Assembly: GCA_026647215.1 (NCBI GenBank)
Contig: JAPKHC010000023.1
Span: forward strand, 1 to 64,000
Origin: F1-120-MAGs118 sp013360535
GTDB lineage: Bacteria > Planctomycetota > UBA1135 > GCA-002686595
Length of the DNA: 64,000 bases
Direction of reading: 5' to 3'
Position 1 is the first letter of the stretch, and every line of letters starts with the position of its first letter. The notes under the pieces were generated by a model that saw nothing but the letters and a program-made list of their open reading frames with translations, had not been told where the DNA came from and did no database searches. The position numbers and the translations under genes are program-made. This document shows positions 1 through 7,905 of the stretch, piece by piece.

Positions 1-1405
1 GCGCCAGAAAGGCCCAGTACAGCGGCGTGATCGGGCACGTGCTCGCGGGGTCAAAGCGGCAACCCTTGCAGTAGTCGCTCATGCGCGCGAGGTAGGCGGC
101 GCCGGACACGTAGGGTTTGGTCGTCATCAGTCCGCCGACGCCGTACGTGCCCATCGCGAGCACGTTCGGTTCGACGACCCAGTCGAAGGCGTCGATGTAC
201 GCGACCCAGAACCAGTCGGTGATCTCGCGTGGCTCGATGTCGAGCAGCGTGGCGAGGTTGGAGAGCACCATCAGGCGCGTGATGTGGTGCGTCCAGCCCT
301 CGCGCCACACGTCGGCGACGACGGTGTCGAGGCAGTGCAGGCCAGAACGCGTGCCCCAGAATGCGGGAGGCAGCGCTCGATGGGCGCCGAGCACGCTCGG
401 ACGCGCGTCGCGCTCGAGCGTGCGAAATCCGTCGGTTTCGCTGTGCACGTGCCGCACGAATTCACGCCAGCCCAAGAGCTGGCGCACGAAGCCTTCCTGG
501 CTCGCGAGGTCGATCGGCGCGCGCAAGGCCGCATCGAGCACCTCGCGCGGCAGCAGCCGACGCAGGTTGATCAGCGGCGAGAGGCGCGTGTGGAACAGGC
601 CGCTCGAGCGCACGCTCATCGCGTCCTCGAATGGCCCGAAGTGAGGCAGCGCGTGTTCGACGGCCCACGCAAGCAACGCTTGCGCGTCCTCGCGCGTCGC
701 AGGCAACGCCGCGAGGTCGAGCGTGCCTGGGTGCGATGGGAAACGGCTCTCGATCAGCTCCCCCACCTCGCGTGTGACCGCATCGGGCTCGAAACGCGGC
801 GGCGGCGGCGCGGGAGGATCGCCCTTCCACGGCTTGCGGTTCTCCGTGTCGAAGCTCCACTTGCCGCCGACCGGCTTGCCACGCTCCATCAGGATGCCGC
901 TCGTGCGCCGGACGTGCCGGTAGAACGCGTCCATGCGCCACGGCGCGCTTGCGCCCGCTCCGGCGAGGAAATCGTCCCGCGTCGTGAGCCAGCCTTCGTG
1001 CGGGACGACGCGCAACTTTCCGCTCTCGACAAGCGGCCGCAGATCCTCGCGCAGCTCGCGTTCGGCCGGTTCCATCACGTCGAGCGTCCCGAGCTCGCTC
1101 GCGAGCTGCTCGAGCGCCTCGTGGTACGGCCCGTCTCGCACGACGTAGCGCACCACGACGCCGCGCGCGGCCTGCTCGAGCGCGAAGTGCCGCTGGTTCG
1201 CGAGGATCAGCGCGAGCTTCTGGCGGTGGTACGGCCGCCGCGCCGCCTTCCACGGGCTTTCGACGAGCACGAGGCCGAGTTCGCTCGGTGCCGCGCGCGC
1301 GAGCGGCCCCGCACGATCGCTCAGCTGGTCATAGGGCACGTAGACCCAGCGACGCTCACCACGCGCCGGACCGAACGACCTCAGGCGGCGGAGAAACTCT
1401 CGCAT
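1..1405 (-). CDS. FeS-type photolyase/cryptochrome-related protein (3' end off window)
   Basis: This is a flavoprotein of the deoxyribodipyrimidine photolyase-related (DPRP / FeS-BCP / CryPro) family, which repairs UV photoproducts such as (6-4) lesions or senses light. Reading from the ATG at 1405 gives 468 codons without a stop, against about 510 for the family, so only the C-terminal tail is missing. The last part reads CKGC-RFDP-x3-CP followed by ITPLYW, the Cys cluster that binds the [4Fe-4S] centre in this family. Upstream there are NRKPWKGD-like and tryptophan-rich helical motifs (EITDWFW, DAFDWVVEPN) of the FAD-binding domain. The gene lies 45 bp downstream of the fucosidase on the same strand, but no functional link is apparent. 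Family confidence is high; whether it repairs CPD or (6-4) lesions is not decidable here. Confidence 0.9.
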   Translation of the reverse strand, partial: MREFLRRLRSFGPARGERRWVYVPYDQLSDRAGPLARAAPSELGLVLVESPWKAARRPYHRQKLALILANQRHFALEQAARGVVVRYVVRDGPYHEALEQLASELGTLDVMEPAERELREDLRPLVESGKLRVVPHEGWLTTRDDFLAGAGASAPWRMDAFYRHVRRTSGILMERGKPVGGKWSFDTENRKPWKGDPPAPPPPRFEPDAVTREVGELIESRFPSHPGTLDLAALPATREDAQALLAWAVEHALPHFGPFEDAMSVRSSGLFHTRLSPLINLRRLLPREVLDAALRAPIDLASQEGFVRQLLGWREFVRHVHSETDGFRTLERDARPSVLGAHRALPPAFWGTRSGLHCLDTVVADVWREGWTHHITRLMVLSNLATLLDIEPREITDWFWVAYIDAFDWVVEPNVLAMGTYGVGGLMTTKPYVSGAAYLARMSDYCKGCRFDPASTCPITPLYWAFLA

Positions 1406-1450
1406 GAGCCGACGACGACTACGCCGTAATCCTGGCTCCGGATGCAGCGT

Positions 1451-3562
1451 TCACGGCAGGTGCGAGAACACGCCCTCCGGAAGCGGCGCGGGCGACTTGC
1501 CGACGGGCGACATGCGCAGCGAGAGCTCGGCGCCGCCGGTCTTGTTGATCCACTCGACACGCAGCGCGTGGGCGCCGGCAGCCAGCGCGATCGTTCCTCG
1601 CTTCTCGACCGTGCCGTGCAGGCCATCGTTGTCGACGACGAGCTCGCCATCGATCCACAGGCGACTACCGTCGTCGCTCGCGAGCGCAAACACGTACAGC
1701 TCGTCCGTGGGCACCGTGAGCAGTCCGGAGTAGCGCACGCCGACGTGTTCCTCGCGCGGCGCGGGCCCGACGGAGCTCGCGATGCCCGTCTCGCGCGGCT
1801 CCAGCGTCGCGAAATCCGGCAGCGCGTCCCAGTTGCCGACGTAAGTCTGCTTGCGCAGGCCCGCCTGTGCGCCCGTCGCATCGACCGCGGGTCGCGGCGT
1901 GACGCGCGTGAACGTGCGCTCGACGGCGCTCGTCACGCCGCGCCCCTGGTGGAAGCCGCGCACACGCAGCGTGGTCGTCGTCTCGAGCTCAAGCGGGCCG
2001 CTCCAGGGCGTCGAAGCCGGACCGGGTTCACTTCCGTCGAGTGTGTAGCGCAGCTCGAGTCCGTTCGAGGCGCTCTTGAGTCCGACCGCGAGCTTCGTGA
2101 CGAATTCGCCGGCTTCCGCAGTGATTTCCGGCGCGCGGTACACGACCGGCGCGCCCGCGACACGCAACGTCACGACGGTGCAGTCGACGTCCGGCAGGTT
2201 TGCCGGCAACTCGACCGCGAGGTCCGCGCCCTTGCGGCGCACGCCGAGCAGCTGGCGCGGCCCCGCAAGAAAACCCGCCGCAAGCGGGTCATTGCCCAGT
2301 CCCGGAAGCACGATCTCGCCCGACTTCGGGCGCTCGAACACGTGCAGGAAGAGCACGGTGTCGTCACCCTCGCGCTTGAACGTCACGCGGCCCCACTCGA
2401 GCGCCTCGAACGGGCTCGCGCTCGTGCCGTGGATCGCGCTCGCGTGCTTCTTCATCCACGCACCGATCGCCGCCAGCCGTTCGATCGCTTCCGGCGGGAA
2501 CGTGCCATCCGCGCGCGGCCCGACGTTGAGCAGGTAGTTGCCACCCTTCGACGCGACGTCGACGAGCATGCGGATGCAGTCGCGCGAGCTCTTCCAGTTC
2601 GTGTCCGCGGCGTTGAACCCCCAGTGGTCGTTCATCGTCATGCAGGTTTCCCAGTCGACGCCGGCCATGCCGGTCGCCGGGATCTCCTGCTCGGGCGTGC
2701 CGAAGTCGCCGACGGCCTCGTCCGACTGCGAAAAACCCGCCATTCCGCCGCGATGCACGTCGACGCGGTTGTTGACGAGCATCCACGGGTCGAGCTCTCG
2801 GCAGAGCTTGAAGAGCTCGACCCCGTACTCGTGCGACCACGTGCTCTCCCACTCGCCGTCGAACCACATCACCGCGGGTTTGTAGCGCCGCGTGATCTCG
2901 CTCACTTGGGCCTTCAGGTACTCACGGAAGCGCTCGAAATCCGCGCCGTCGGTCGAGCGCGTCTCCCACCCGCGTCGCGGCAGGTAGTCGGGATGGTGCC
3001 AGTCCATGATCGAGTGGTAGGTCGCGAAGCGCACGCCATGGCGATCACAGGCGGCCTTGAGCTCGCCCAGGATGTCGCGCCCGAACGGCGTCGCGCCGAC
3101 GTCCCAGTCGCTCAACGCTGAGTCGTACAACGCGAAGCCATCGTGGTGCTTGCTCGTGATGACGAGGTACTTCATCCCCGCATCCGCGGCCATGCGCGCC
3201 CACGCGTCGGCGTCGAACAGCACCGGATTGAACTGCGGCAGGAAACGCTCGTACTCCTCGAGCGGAATGTGCGCCGTCTCGCGGATCCACTCGCCATGGC
3301 CCGTGCGATCCCCCCATTTTCCAGCAGGAATCGCGTACAGGCCCCAGTGGATGAACATGCCGAAGCGCGCCTCGCGCCACCACGCCATGCGCTCGTCCTG
3401 ACTCGCCGGCGGCGCGGATTTCGGGCTCGCGCCACTCTTTTCCACGCTGCTTCCCGGCGGCACGACCGCTTCCGGCCCGCGGTACGTGCCCTCGGGCTCG
3501 CTCCTGCACGCCACCAACCCCGCCGCCGCCACCCACACCACCCACCGCCGCTCGCTCGCCAT
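1451..3562 (-). CDS. Secreted GH29 alpha-L-fucosidase with PA14 domain (lipoprotein)
   Basis: This 703-residue protein should hydrolyse terminal alpha-L-fucose from glycans outside the cytoplasm. A signal peptide ends in a lipobox with Cys19 (GLVAC). The GH29 catalytic domain (about 55-420) has FGMFIHWGLY, SKHHDGFALYDS and MWFDGEWE, where Asp235 is the expected nucleophile. It is followed by a chitobiase-C-like Ig fold (TLDGSEPG, about 515-570) and a C-terminal PA14 domain (about 590-700, with FALASDDGSRLWIDG) that may bind sugar. The ATG at 3562 was chosen because it places the signal peptide at the N-terminus; an earlier in-frame start would add 28 non-signal residues. A fucose catabolic operon lies 15 kb away, a plausible source-and-sink relation that is only inferred. 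Confidence 0.93.
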   Translation of the reverse strand: MASERRWVVWVAAAGLVACRSEPEGTYRGPEAVVPPGSSVEKSGASPKSAPPASQDERMAWWREARFGMFIHWGLYAIPAGKWGDRTGHGEWIRETAHIPLEEYERFLPQFNPVLFDADAWARMAADAGMKYLVITSKHHDGFALYDSALSDWDVGATPFGRDILGELKAACDRHGVRFATYHSIMDWHHPDYLPRRGWETRSTDGADFERFREYLKAQVSEITRRYKPAVMWFDGEWESTWSHEYGVELFKLCRELDPWMLVNNRVDVHRGGMAGFSQSDEAVGDFGTPEQEIPATGMAGVDWETCMTMNDHWGFNAADTNWKSSRDCIRMLVDVASKGGNYLLNVGPRADGTFPPEAIERLAAIGAWMKKHASAIHGTSASPFEALEWGRVTFKREGDDTVLFLHVFERPKSGEIVLPGLGNDPLAAGFLAGPRQLLGVRRKGADLAVELPANLPDVDCTVVTLRVAGAPVVYRAPEITAEAGEFVTKLAVGLKSASNGLELRYTLDGSEPGPASTPWSGPLELETTTTLRVRGFHQGRGVTSAVERTFTRVTPRPAVDATGAQAGLRKQTYVGNWDALPDFATLEPRETGIASSVGPAPREEHVGVRYSGLLTVPTDELYVFALASDDGSRLWIDGELVVDNDGLHGTVEKRGTIALAAGAHALRVEWINKTGGAELSLRMSPVGKSPAPLPEGVFSHLP

Positions 3563-3630
3563 AGGTTCGTTCCCTCTCGTTCTCGCCGCGAGCGTAGCGT
3601 CCCCGCACTTGGGGTGGCGAGAGGCTGTGC

Positions 3631-4848
3631 TCAGGCCTGCAGCCACTCGTTCACTGGCCGCGCGAGGAACTCGCCGACGGGAATCCCATCTCCACCGACC
3701 AGCAGGGTGAGCTTGGGTCGGAACTCCTCGCGGAACCGGGCAAGTCCCGAGTGCGCGAGCGAAGCCCGTCCGCTCTTCACCTCGATCGCGACCACGGTGC
3801 GACCGCGCTTCAGGACGAAATCGACTTCGGCGTCACCTTCGCGCCAGTACGTGAGCTCGCACTCACCGGCAAGGGCCGCGTTCGCAAGGTGCGCTCCAAT
3901 CGCGGACTCCGTCAGTCGCCCCCAATGATCACGGTCCGCGTGCGCCTCGGGCATCGTCAGTCCCGCTTGGGAGCTCATGAAGGCCGTGTTGAGCACCTGC
4001 AATTTCGGGATGGACGCCCGGGAGCGAACGACGGAGCCGGAGAATTTCTGCAGACCCGTGAGCATTCCCGATGCGGTCAGCAGCTCGAGATAGTGCGCGA
4101 GAGTCGTGGTGTTGCCCGCATCGTGGAGCTGGCCGAGCATCTTCGTGTAGGAGAGGATCTGGCCCGAATATCGGCATCCAAGCTCGAACAGCCGCCGCAA
4201 CAGCGCGGGCTTGTCGACTCGCGTCAGGAGCAGGATGTCGCGCGAGACTGTCGTTTCCACGAGCGAGTCGAGGATGTAGCTGCGCCATCGGCCGTGCTCC
4301 GCGATGAGCGCAGCACCACCTGGGTAACCACCGAAGAAGAGGTATTGATCGAGCGAGAAGCCGAACGCGGATTTCATCTCGGTCCACGACCAATGCGGGA
4401 GGTGCAGGATCTCGAAGCGCCCGGCGAGGCTCTCCGAGAGCCCACGCTGCAGCAGCAGCGGAGCCGAGCCCAAGAGCACCACGCGCAGGGGAATGCGGCG
4501 TCGAGTGTCCTCGTCCCACAACCGCTTGACGGTTTCGGACCACTGAGGGAGCTTCTGAATCTCGTCCAGCGCGAGCACCGCGCCCGACTTGCCGGCCTCC
4601 TTGGCCAACAGGCGCGAACGCTCCCAGTTCGTCTCGAGCCACGCTTGCCCATGCGACTCGGGCTCGTCAGCGGAAGCGTACAAGTGCGGGGCATCTCCCC
4701 TCGCGAGCACCTGCTGCACGAGGGTCGTCTTGCCGACTTGCCTTGGACCCGCGACCACCTGCAGGAACCTGCGCCGCTCCTGCAGCCGACCCGCGAGCAC
4801 TCCAGCCTGCGCCCGCTCGAACGCGGTGTCTTCGGATTCACTCAGCAT
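3631..4848 (-). CDS. AAA (AAA_14) ATPase with DUF4143 domain
   Basis: A 405-residue P-loop ATPase of the AAA_14/DUF4143 type. The Walker A motif is GPRQVGKTTLVQQVL near residue 34 and the Walker B is VLALDEIQKLPQW. The C-terminal half is DUF4143 and ends in a PD-(D/E)xK-like fold with EVDFVLKRGRTVVAIEVKSG. Such proteins are widespread in accessory regions and their role is not settled; toxin-like or DNA-associated functions have been proposed. The start codon and upstream region lie within a cluster of TGAGTAA repeats (4840-4879) that look like an autoregulatory operator. The gene stands alone, with its stop 68 bp upstream of the fucosidase start. Confidence 0.9.
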   Translation of the reverse strand: MLSESEDTAFERAQAGVLAGRLQERRRFLQVVAGPRQVGKTTLVQQVLARGDAPHLYASADEPESHGQAWLETNWERSRLLAKEAGKSGAVLALDEIQKLPQWSETVKRLWDEDTRRRIPLRVVLLGSAPLLLQRGLSESLAGRFEILHLPHWSWTEMKSAFGFSLDQYLFFGGYPGGAALIAEHGRWRSYILDSLVETTVSRDILLLTRVDKPALLRRLFELGCRYSGQILSYTKMLGQLHDAGNTTTLAHYLELLTASGMLTGLQKFSGSVVRSRASIPKLQVLNTAFMSSQAGLTMPEAHADRDHWGRLTESAIGAHLANAALAGECELTYWREGDAEVDFVLKRGRTVVAIEVKSGRASLAHSGLARFREEFRPKLTLLVGGDGIPVGEFLARPVNEWLQA

Positions 4849-4879
4849 GTTGAGTAATTTTACTCAATACACTGAGTAA
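4840..4879. promoter_or_regulatory. Cluster of TGAGTAA inverted repeats over the ATPase start codon
   Basis: TTGAGTAA (4850-4857) and TTACTCAA (4860-4867) form an inverted repeat with a 2-bp centre. A third copy, CTGAGTAA, lies at 4872-4879, and a partial copy ACTCA at 4840-4844 is inside the coding region. The spacing is regular and the segment is AT-rich compared with the surrounding GC-rich DNA. Its position over the initiation codon of the AAA ATPase gene suggests an operator at which a repressor, perhaps the ATPase itself, blocks expression. The regulatory role is inference. Confidence 0.6.
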
Positions 4880-5054
4880 TTCAATCCACTGCGCTTCCGC
4901 CTTGGAAAACGCTCGCCCTGAGGAGGCAGAACGGCGTCCGGGCCCCACTCGTCCGGCAGCAGGTCCTGCAAGTACCTGGACCCCGAGCAGGTTCAGCCGC
5001 GTCCCTCCGACAGGGTCGGTCTTCCAGAAGTCCCCCCCCGCCGCCGCGCGCGAG

Positions 5055-6140
5055 TCACTCGAGCGGAATGCCCGTGCGGTTCGCGATGTCGCGCAGGTCC
5101 TCGACGACCGGGAGGACGAGCGGGATGCCGTGGGCGGAGCGCTCGCGTTCGGCGTCGCGCTCGGGGTCGCCGGGGATCAGCGGGCCGTGGGTGCCGGGAG
5201 CGGGCTTGGTCGCGCGGAAGGTGCGGATCAGGTCGTCGATCTGGCGCTTGAACTCGGTGGGATCGATGAAACCCGCGATCTGCATCGCGCCGAAGAAGTG
5301 GCCGATGCCCTTGCCGACGGAGCGCGCGGGGACTTCCTGGCGCAGCGCGAAGGGCGGCGTGAAGGGGCCCCAGTTGGCGCCGGAGAGCACGGCGACGAGC
5401 ACGTCGACCATAAGCCCAAGCGCATAACCCTTGTGGCCGCCGTGCTCGCGATCGGAGCCGAGCGGCAGCAGCGCTCCGCCGTCGATCATGCCCTGCGGAT
5501 CGGTGGTGATGCGGCCCTCGCGGTCGATGGCCCAGCCCTCGGGGACACGCTCGCCCTTGCGCTTGGCGATCTCGATCTTGCCGTAGGCGACGGCGGGTGT
5601 CGCGAGGTCGATCACGATCGGCGGCTCCTCGAGGCCGGGGAACGCGATCGCGATCGGGTTGGTGCCGAGCATGCGCTCCGCGCCCCACAAGGGCGCCACG
5701 AGCTTGGTCGAGTTCGTCATCGACCAGCCGATCAGGTCGCGCTCGAGCGCCTTGAGCGGGTAGTAGCCGGCGATGCCGTAATGGTTGGTGTTGCAAACAC
5801 TCACCCAGCCCGAGCCGACGGCCGCAGCCTTCTCCATCGCGAGCTCGTTGGCCCACGGACCGACGACGAGCCCGAGGCCGTTGTCGCCGTCGACCGTCGC
5901 GGTGCTCGCCGTCTGTCGCACGATGCTCGGCTTCGGCCGCGGGTTGATGCGTCCGAGCTCGAGCATGTCGAAGTACGTGTGCAGCCGCGCGACACCGTGC
6001 GAGTCGATGCCGCGCAGGTCGGCGGCGGAGAGCACCTCGGCCGCGAGCTCGGCCTCGTGCTTGGGCACGCCGAAGTGCTGGAAGACGCGCGAGCTGAACT
6101 CGCGCAGGCGCTGGGGAGCGAAGAGGAGCGTCTCGACCAT
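5055..6140 (-). CDS. Ldh_2-family malate/L-lactate/ureidoglycolate dehydrogenase
   Basis: A 361-residue NAD(P)-dependent oxidoreductase of the Ldh_2 (MDH/LDH type 2) family, which oxidises 2-hydroxyacids such as L-malate, L-lactate or ureidoglycolate. Family motifs are present: ADLRGIDSHGVARLHTYF near residue 50, NTNHYGIAGYYPLKA, GTNPIAIAFPG, and GGHKGYALGLMVDVL. The ATG at 6140 starts MVETLLFAPQRL and fits the family length; the open frame extends 71 residues further upstream but that part has no homology-like features. It is transcribed divergently from the Kelch-like secreted protein. The substrate is not evident. A role in oxidising L-lactate from the fucose pathway is possible but unsupported by linkage. 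Confidence 0.88.
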   Translation of the reverse strand: MVETLLFAPQRLREFSSRVFQHFGVPKHEAELAAEVLSAADLRGIDSHGVARLHTYFDMLELGRINPRPKPSIVRQTASTATVDGDNGLGLVVGPWANELAMEKAAAVGSGWVSVCNTNHYGIAGYYPLKALERDLIGWSMTNSTKLVAPLWGAERMLGTNPIAIAFPGLEEPPIVIDLATPAVAYGKIEIAKRKGERVPEGWAIDREGRITTDPQGMIDGGALLPLGSDREHGGHKGYALGLMVDVLVAVLSGANWGPFTPPFALRQEVPARSVGKGIGHFFGAMQIAGFIDPTEFKRQIDDLIRTFRATKPAPGTHGPLIPGDPERDAERERSAHGIPLVLPVVEDLRDIANRTGIPLE

Positions 6141-6336
6141 GTTGGGCAGCGGGCCAGATCCGGCCCGTCCCCGCACGATACGGCCACGTTCCCGAGTCGA
6201 CGATTCCGTTCGGCCCAGCAGGAGTCCCGCCGTGGAAATGCGCGCTCCTGCGGAACGCGAGCCAGCTTTCGGCGCTTGCTCCGAGCAAGCGCGGGAGCCT
6301 CCGCGCCTCCCTCTCACCCTTGCAGAGCTCGTCCCC

Positions 6337-7815
6337 ATGAATTTCACGCTCAAGGCCGCGTCGCTCGCGGCCCTCGTCCTCGGACTGGCCAGCTCGGCGA
6401 CCGCTCAGGTCGCCCCCTGGACCCAGCTCACCCTCACCGTCAACCCCGCCACGCGCGAACGCCCCGCCACCGCGACCGATGGCAACGTGCTCTACCTGTA
6501 CGGTGGTCAGAACGGCACCACGACCTCGACCTACGCGAACCTGATGGCTTTCGACGGCACCAGCTGGACGACGGTCAGCGCCACGGGCACCGCCTGCGGA
6601 CCGCGCGCCGGCGCCGTGATGGCCTGGGACTCCGCGCGCGGCAAGCTCGTCGTGTTCAGCGGTCAGGGCGCCGCCGGCGTGTGGGGCACTTACGACACGA
6701 CGACGTGGGAGTGGGACTCGGTCGGCGGCTGGGTGCAGAAGTTCCCCGCGACCGTGCCCGACAGCCGCTGGCTCGTCGGTGGCGCCGCCTACGTTCCCGG
6801 CGTCGGCGTCGTGTTCCACGGCGGCAACGCCAAGACCGTTCCGAGCGGGAGCACCACGTACCTCTCCAACGAGACGTGGGCCTGGGACGGCACGAACTGG
6901 AACCTGCTCACCAACACTGGCCCCGCAGTCCAGAACGGCGCGCTCGTGTACCGCTCGGCGAACCACGACCTGATCTACTTCGGCGGCACGGCCGTCGCCG
7001 GTGGCCCGTCGGTCGCGACCACGTACCGCTACGACGTCGCGAGCAACGTCTGGTCGTCGATCGCGACGGCCACGCTGCCGACGAGCGATGTCGCGGGCAC
7101 GACCGCTCCCGGCCTGAGCGCCCCGAGCGCCTACTACCACCCGATCACGGGCAAGGTCGTGATCCACGGCGGTCAGGGCAACCACGGCACTTCGCTCGCG
7201 AGCAAGAAGACGTGGGAGTTCAACGGCGTCGACTGGACCGACGTGTCCGACGCGGCGAGCCCCAACATTCGCAACTCGTCGGCCCAGTGGGTCGCCGCGC
7301 TCGGCAAGGCCTTCAGCGCGACTGGCAACAGCACCAACTCCGCCCGCAACTGGACGCTCCAGCACGACGTGCCGATCACGACGGTCGTCTACTGCACCGC
7401 GGGCACCTCGACCAACGGCTGCGTGCCGTCGATCAGCGCGCTCGGAACGCCGAGCCTCGCCGCGAGCTCCGGCTTCACCGTCTCCGTCGGCTCCGTCGAA
7501 GGCCAGAAGCAGGGCCTGATCTTCTACGGCATCTCCGGCCGCAGCGCCGCGGCCTGGGGCGTCGGCGGCACGAGCTTCCTGTGCGTGAAGTCTCCGACGC
7601 AGCGCACGCCGACCCAGGCCTCGGGCGGCACGGCCGGCGCCTGCGACGGCACGCTCGCCGTCGACTGGCTGAGCTTCATCTCCTCCAACCCCGGCGCGCT
7701 CGGCAACCCCTTCTCGGTCGGTCAGGTCGTCAACGCGCAGGGTTGGTTCAGAGACCCGCCGGCCGTGAAGACCACGAACCTCTCGGCGGGCCTGGAGTTC
7801 ACCGTGCTCCCCTGA
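6337..7815 (+). CDS. Secreted Kelch-like beta-propeller protein with shared C-terminal module
   Basis: A 492-residue exported protein. A Sec signal peptide ends at TATAQ (about residue 24). Residues 25-350 hold degenerate Kelch-type repeats (LYGGQNGTTT, VVFSGQGAAG, VVFHGGNA, LIYFGGTA, VVIHGGQGN), consistent with a beta-propeller. Residues 352-492 (7390-7815) are the recurring C-terminal module: YC, GC, EGQKQGLIFYG, FLCVKSPTQR, GGTAGACDG, and WFRDPPA, ending in a phenylalanine-containing strand just before the stop. The same module ends five other secreted proteins in this window. No enzymatic motif is visible. A strong hairpin terminator follows at 7836-7868. Confidence 0.88.
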   Translation: MNFTLKAASLAALVLGLASSATAQVAPWTQLTLTVNPATRERPATATDGNVLYLYGGQNGTTTSTYANLMAFDGTSWTTVSATGTACGPRAGAVMAWDSARGKLVVFSGQGAAGVWGTYDTTTWEWDSVGGWVQKFPATVPDSRWLVGGAAYVPGVGVVFHGGNAKTVPSGSTTYLSNETWAWDGTNWNLLTNTGPAVQNGALVYRSANHDLIYFGGTAVAGGPSVATTYRYDVASNVWSSIATATLPTSDVAGTTAPGLSAPSAYYHPITGKVVIHGGQGNHGTSLASKKTWEFNGVDWTDVSDAASPNIRNSSAQWVAALGKAFSATGNSTNSARNWTLQHDVPITTVVYCTAGTSTNGCVPSISALGTPSLAASSGFTVSVGSVEGQKQGLIFYGISGRSAAAWGVGGTSFLCVKSPTQRTPTQASGGTAGACDGTLAVDWLSFISSNPGALGNPFSVGQVVNAQGWFRDPPAVKTTNLSAGLEFTVLP

Positions 7816-7835
7816 CGCGCAACGCGCCATCGAAC

Positions 7836-7868
7836 GGGGCCGGTCGCCTTCGAGAGACGGCCGGCCCC
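7836..7868. terminator. Bidirectional GC-rich hairpin between convergent genes
   Basis: GGGGCCGG (7836-7843) pairs with CCGGCCCC (7861-7868) around a 17-nt loop, placed between the stops of two convergent module-protein genes (7815 and 7906). There is no clean T-tract, so it may act as a rho-dependent pause or mRNA end-protecting hairpin. Confidence 0.65.
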
Positions 7869-7905
7869 GGCTGTTGGTGGAGCTCGTCGGCGGGCGTGCG
7901 CGCGC

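Noticed and set aside
5055..6140. Naming the Ldh_2 gene as the L-lactate dehydrogenase of the fucose pathway
   Set aside because: It is 12 kb from the operon, the family has several substrates, and no residue seen here decides between them.
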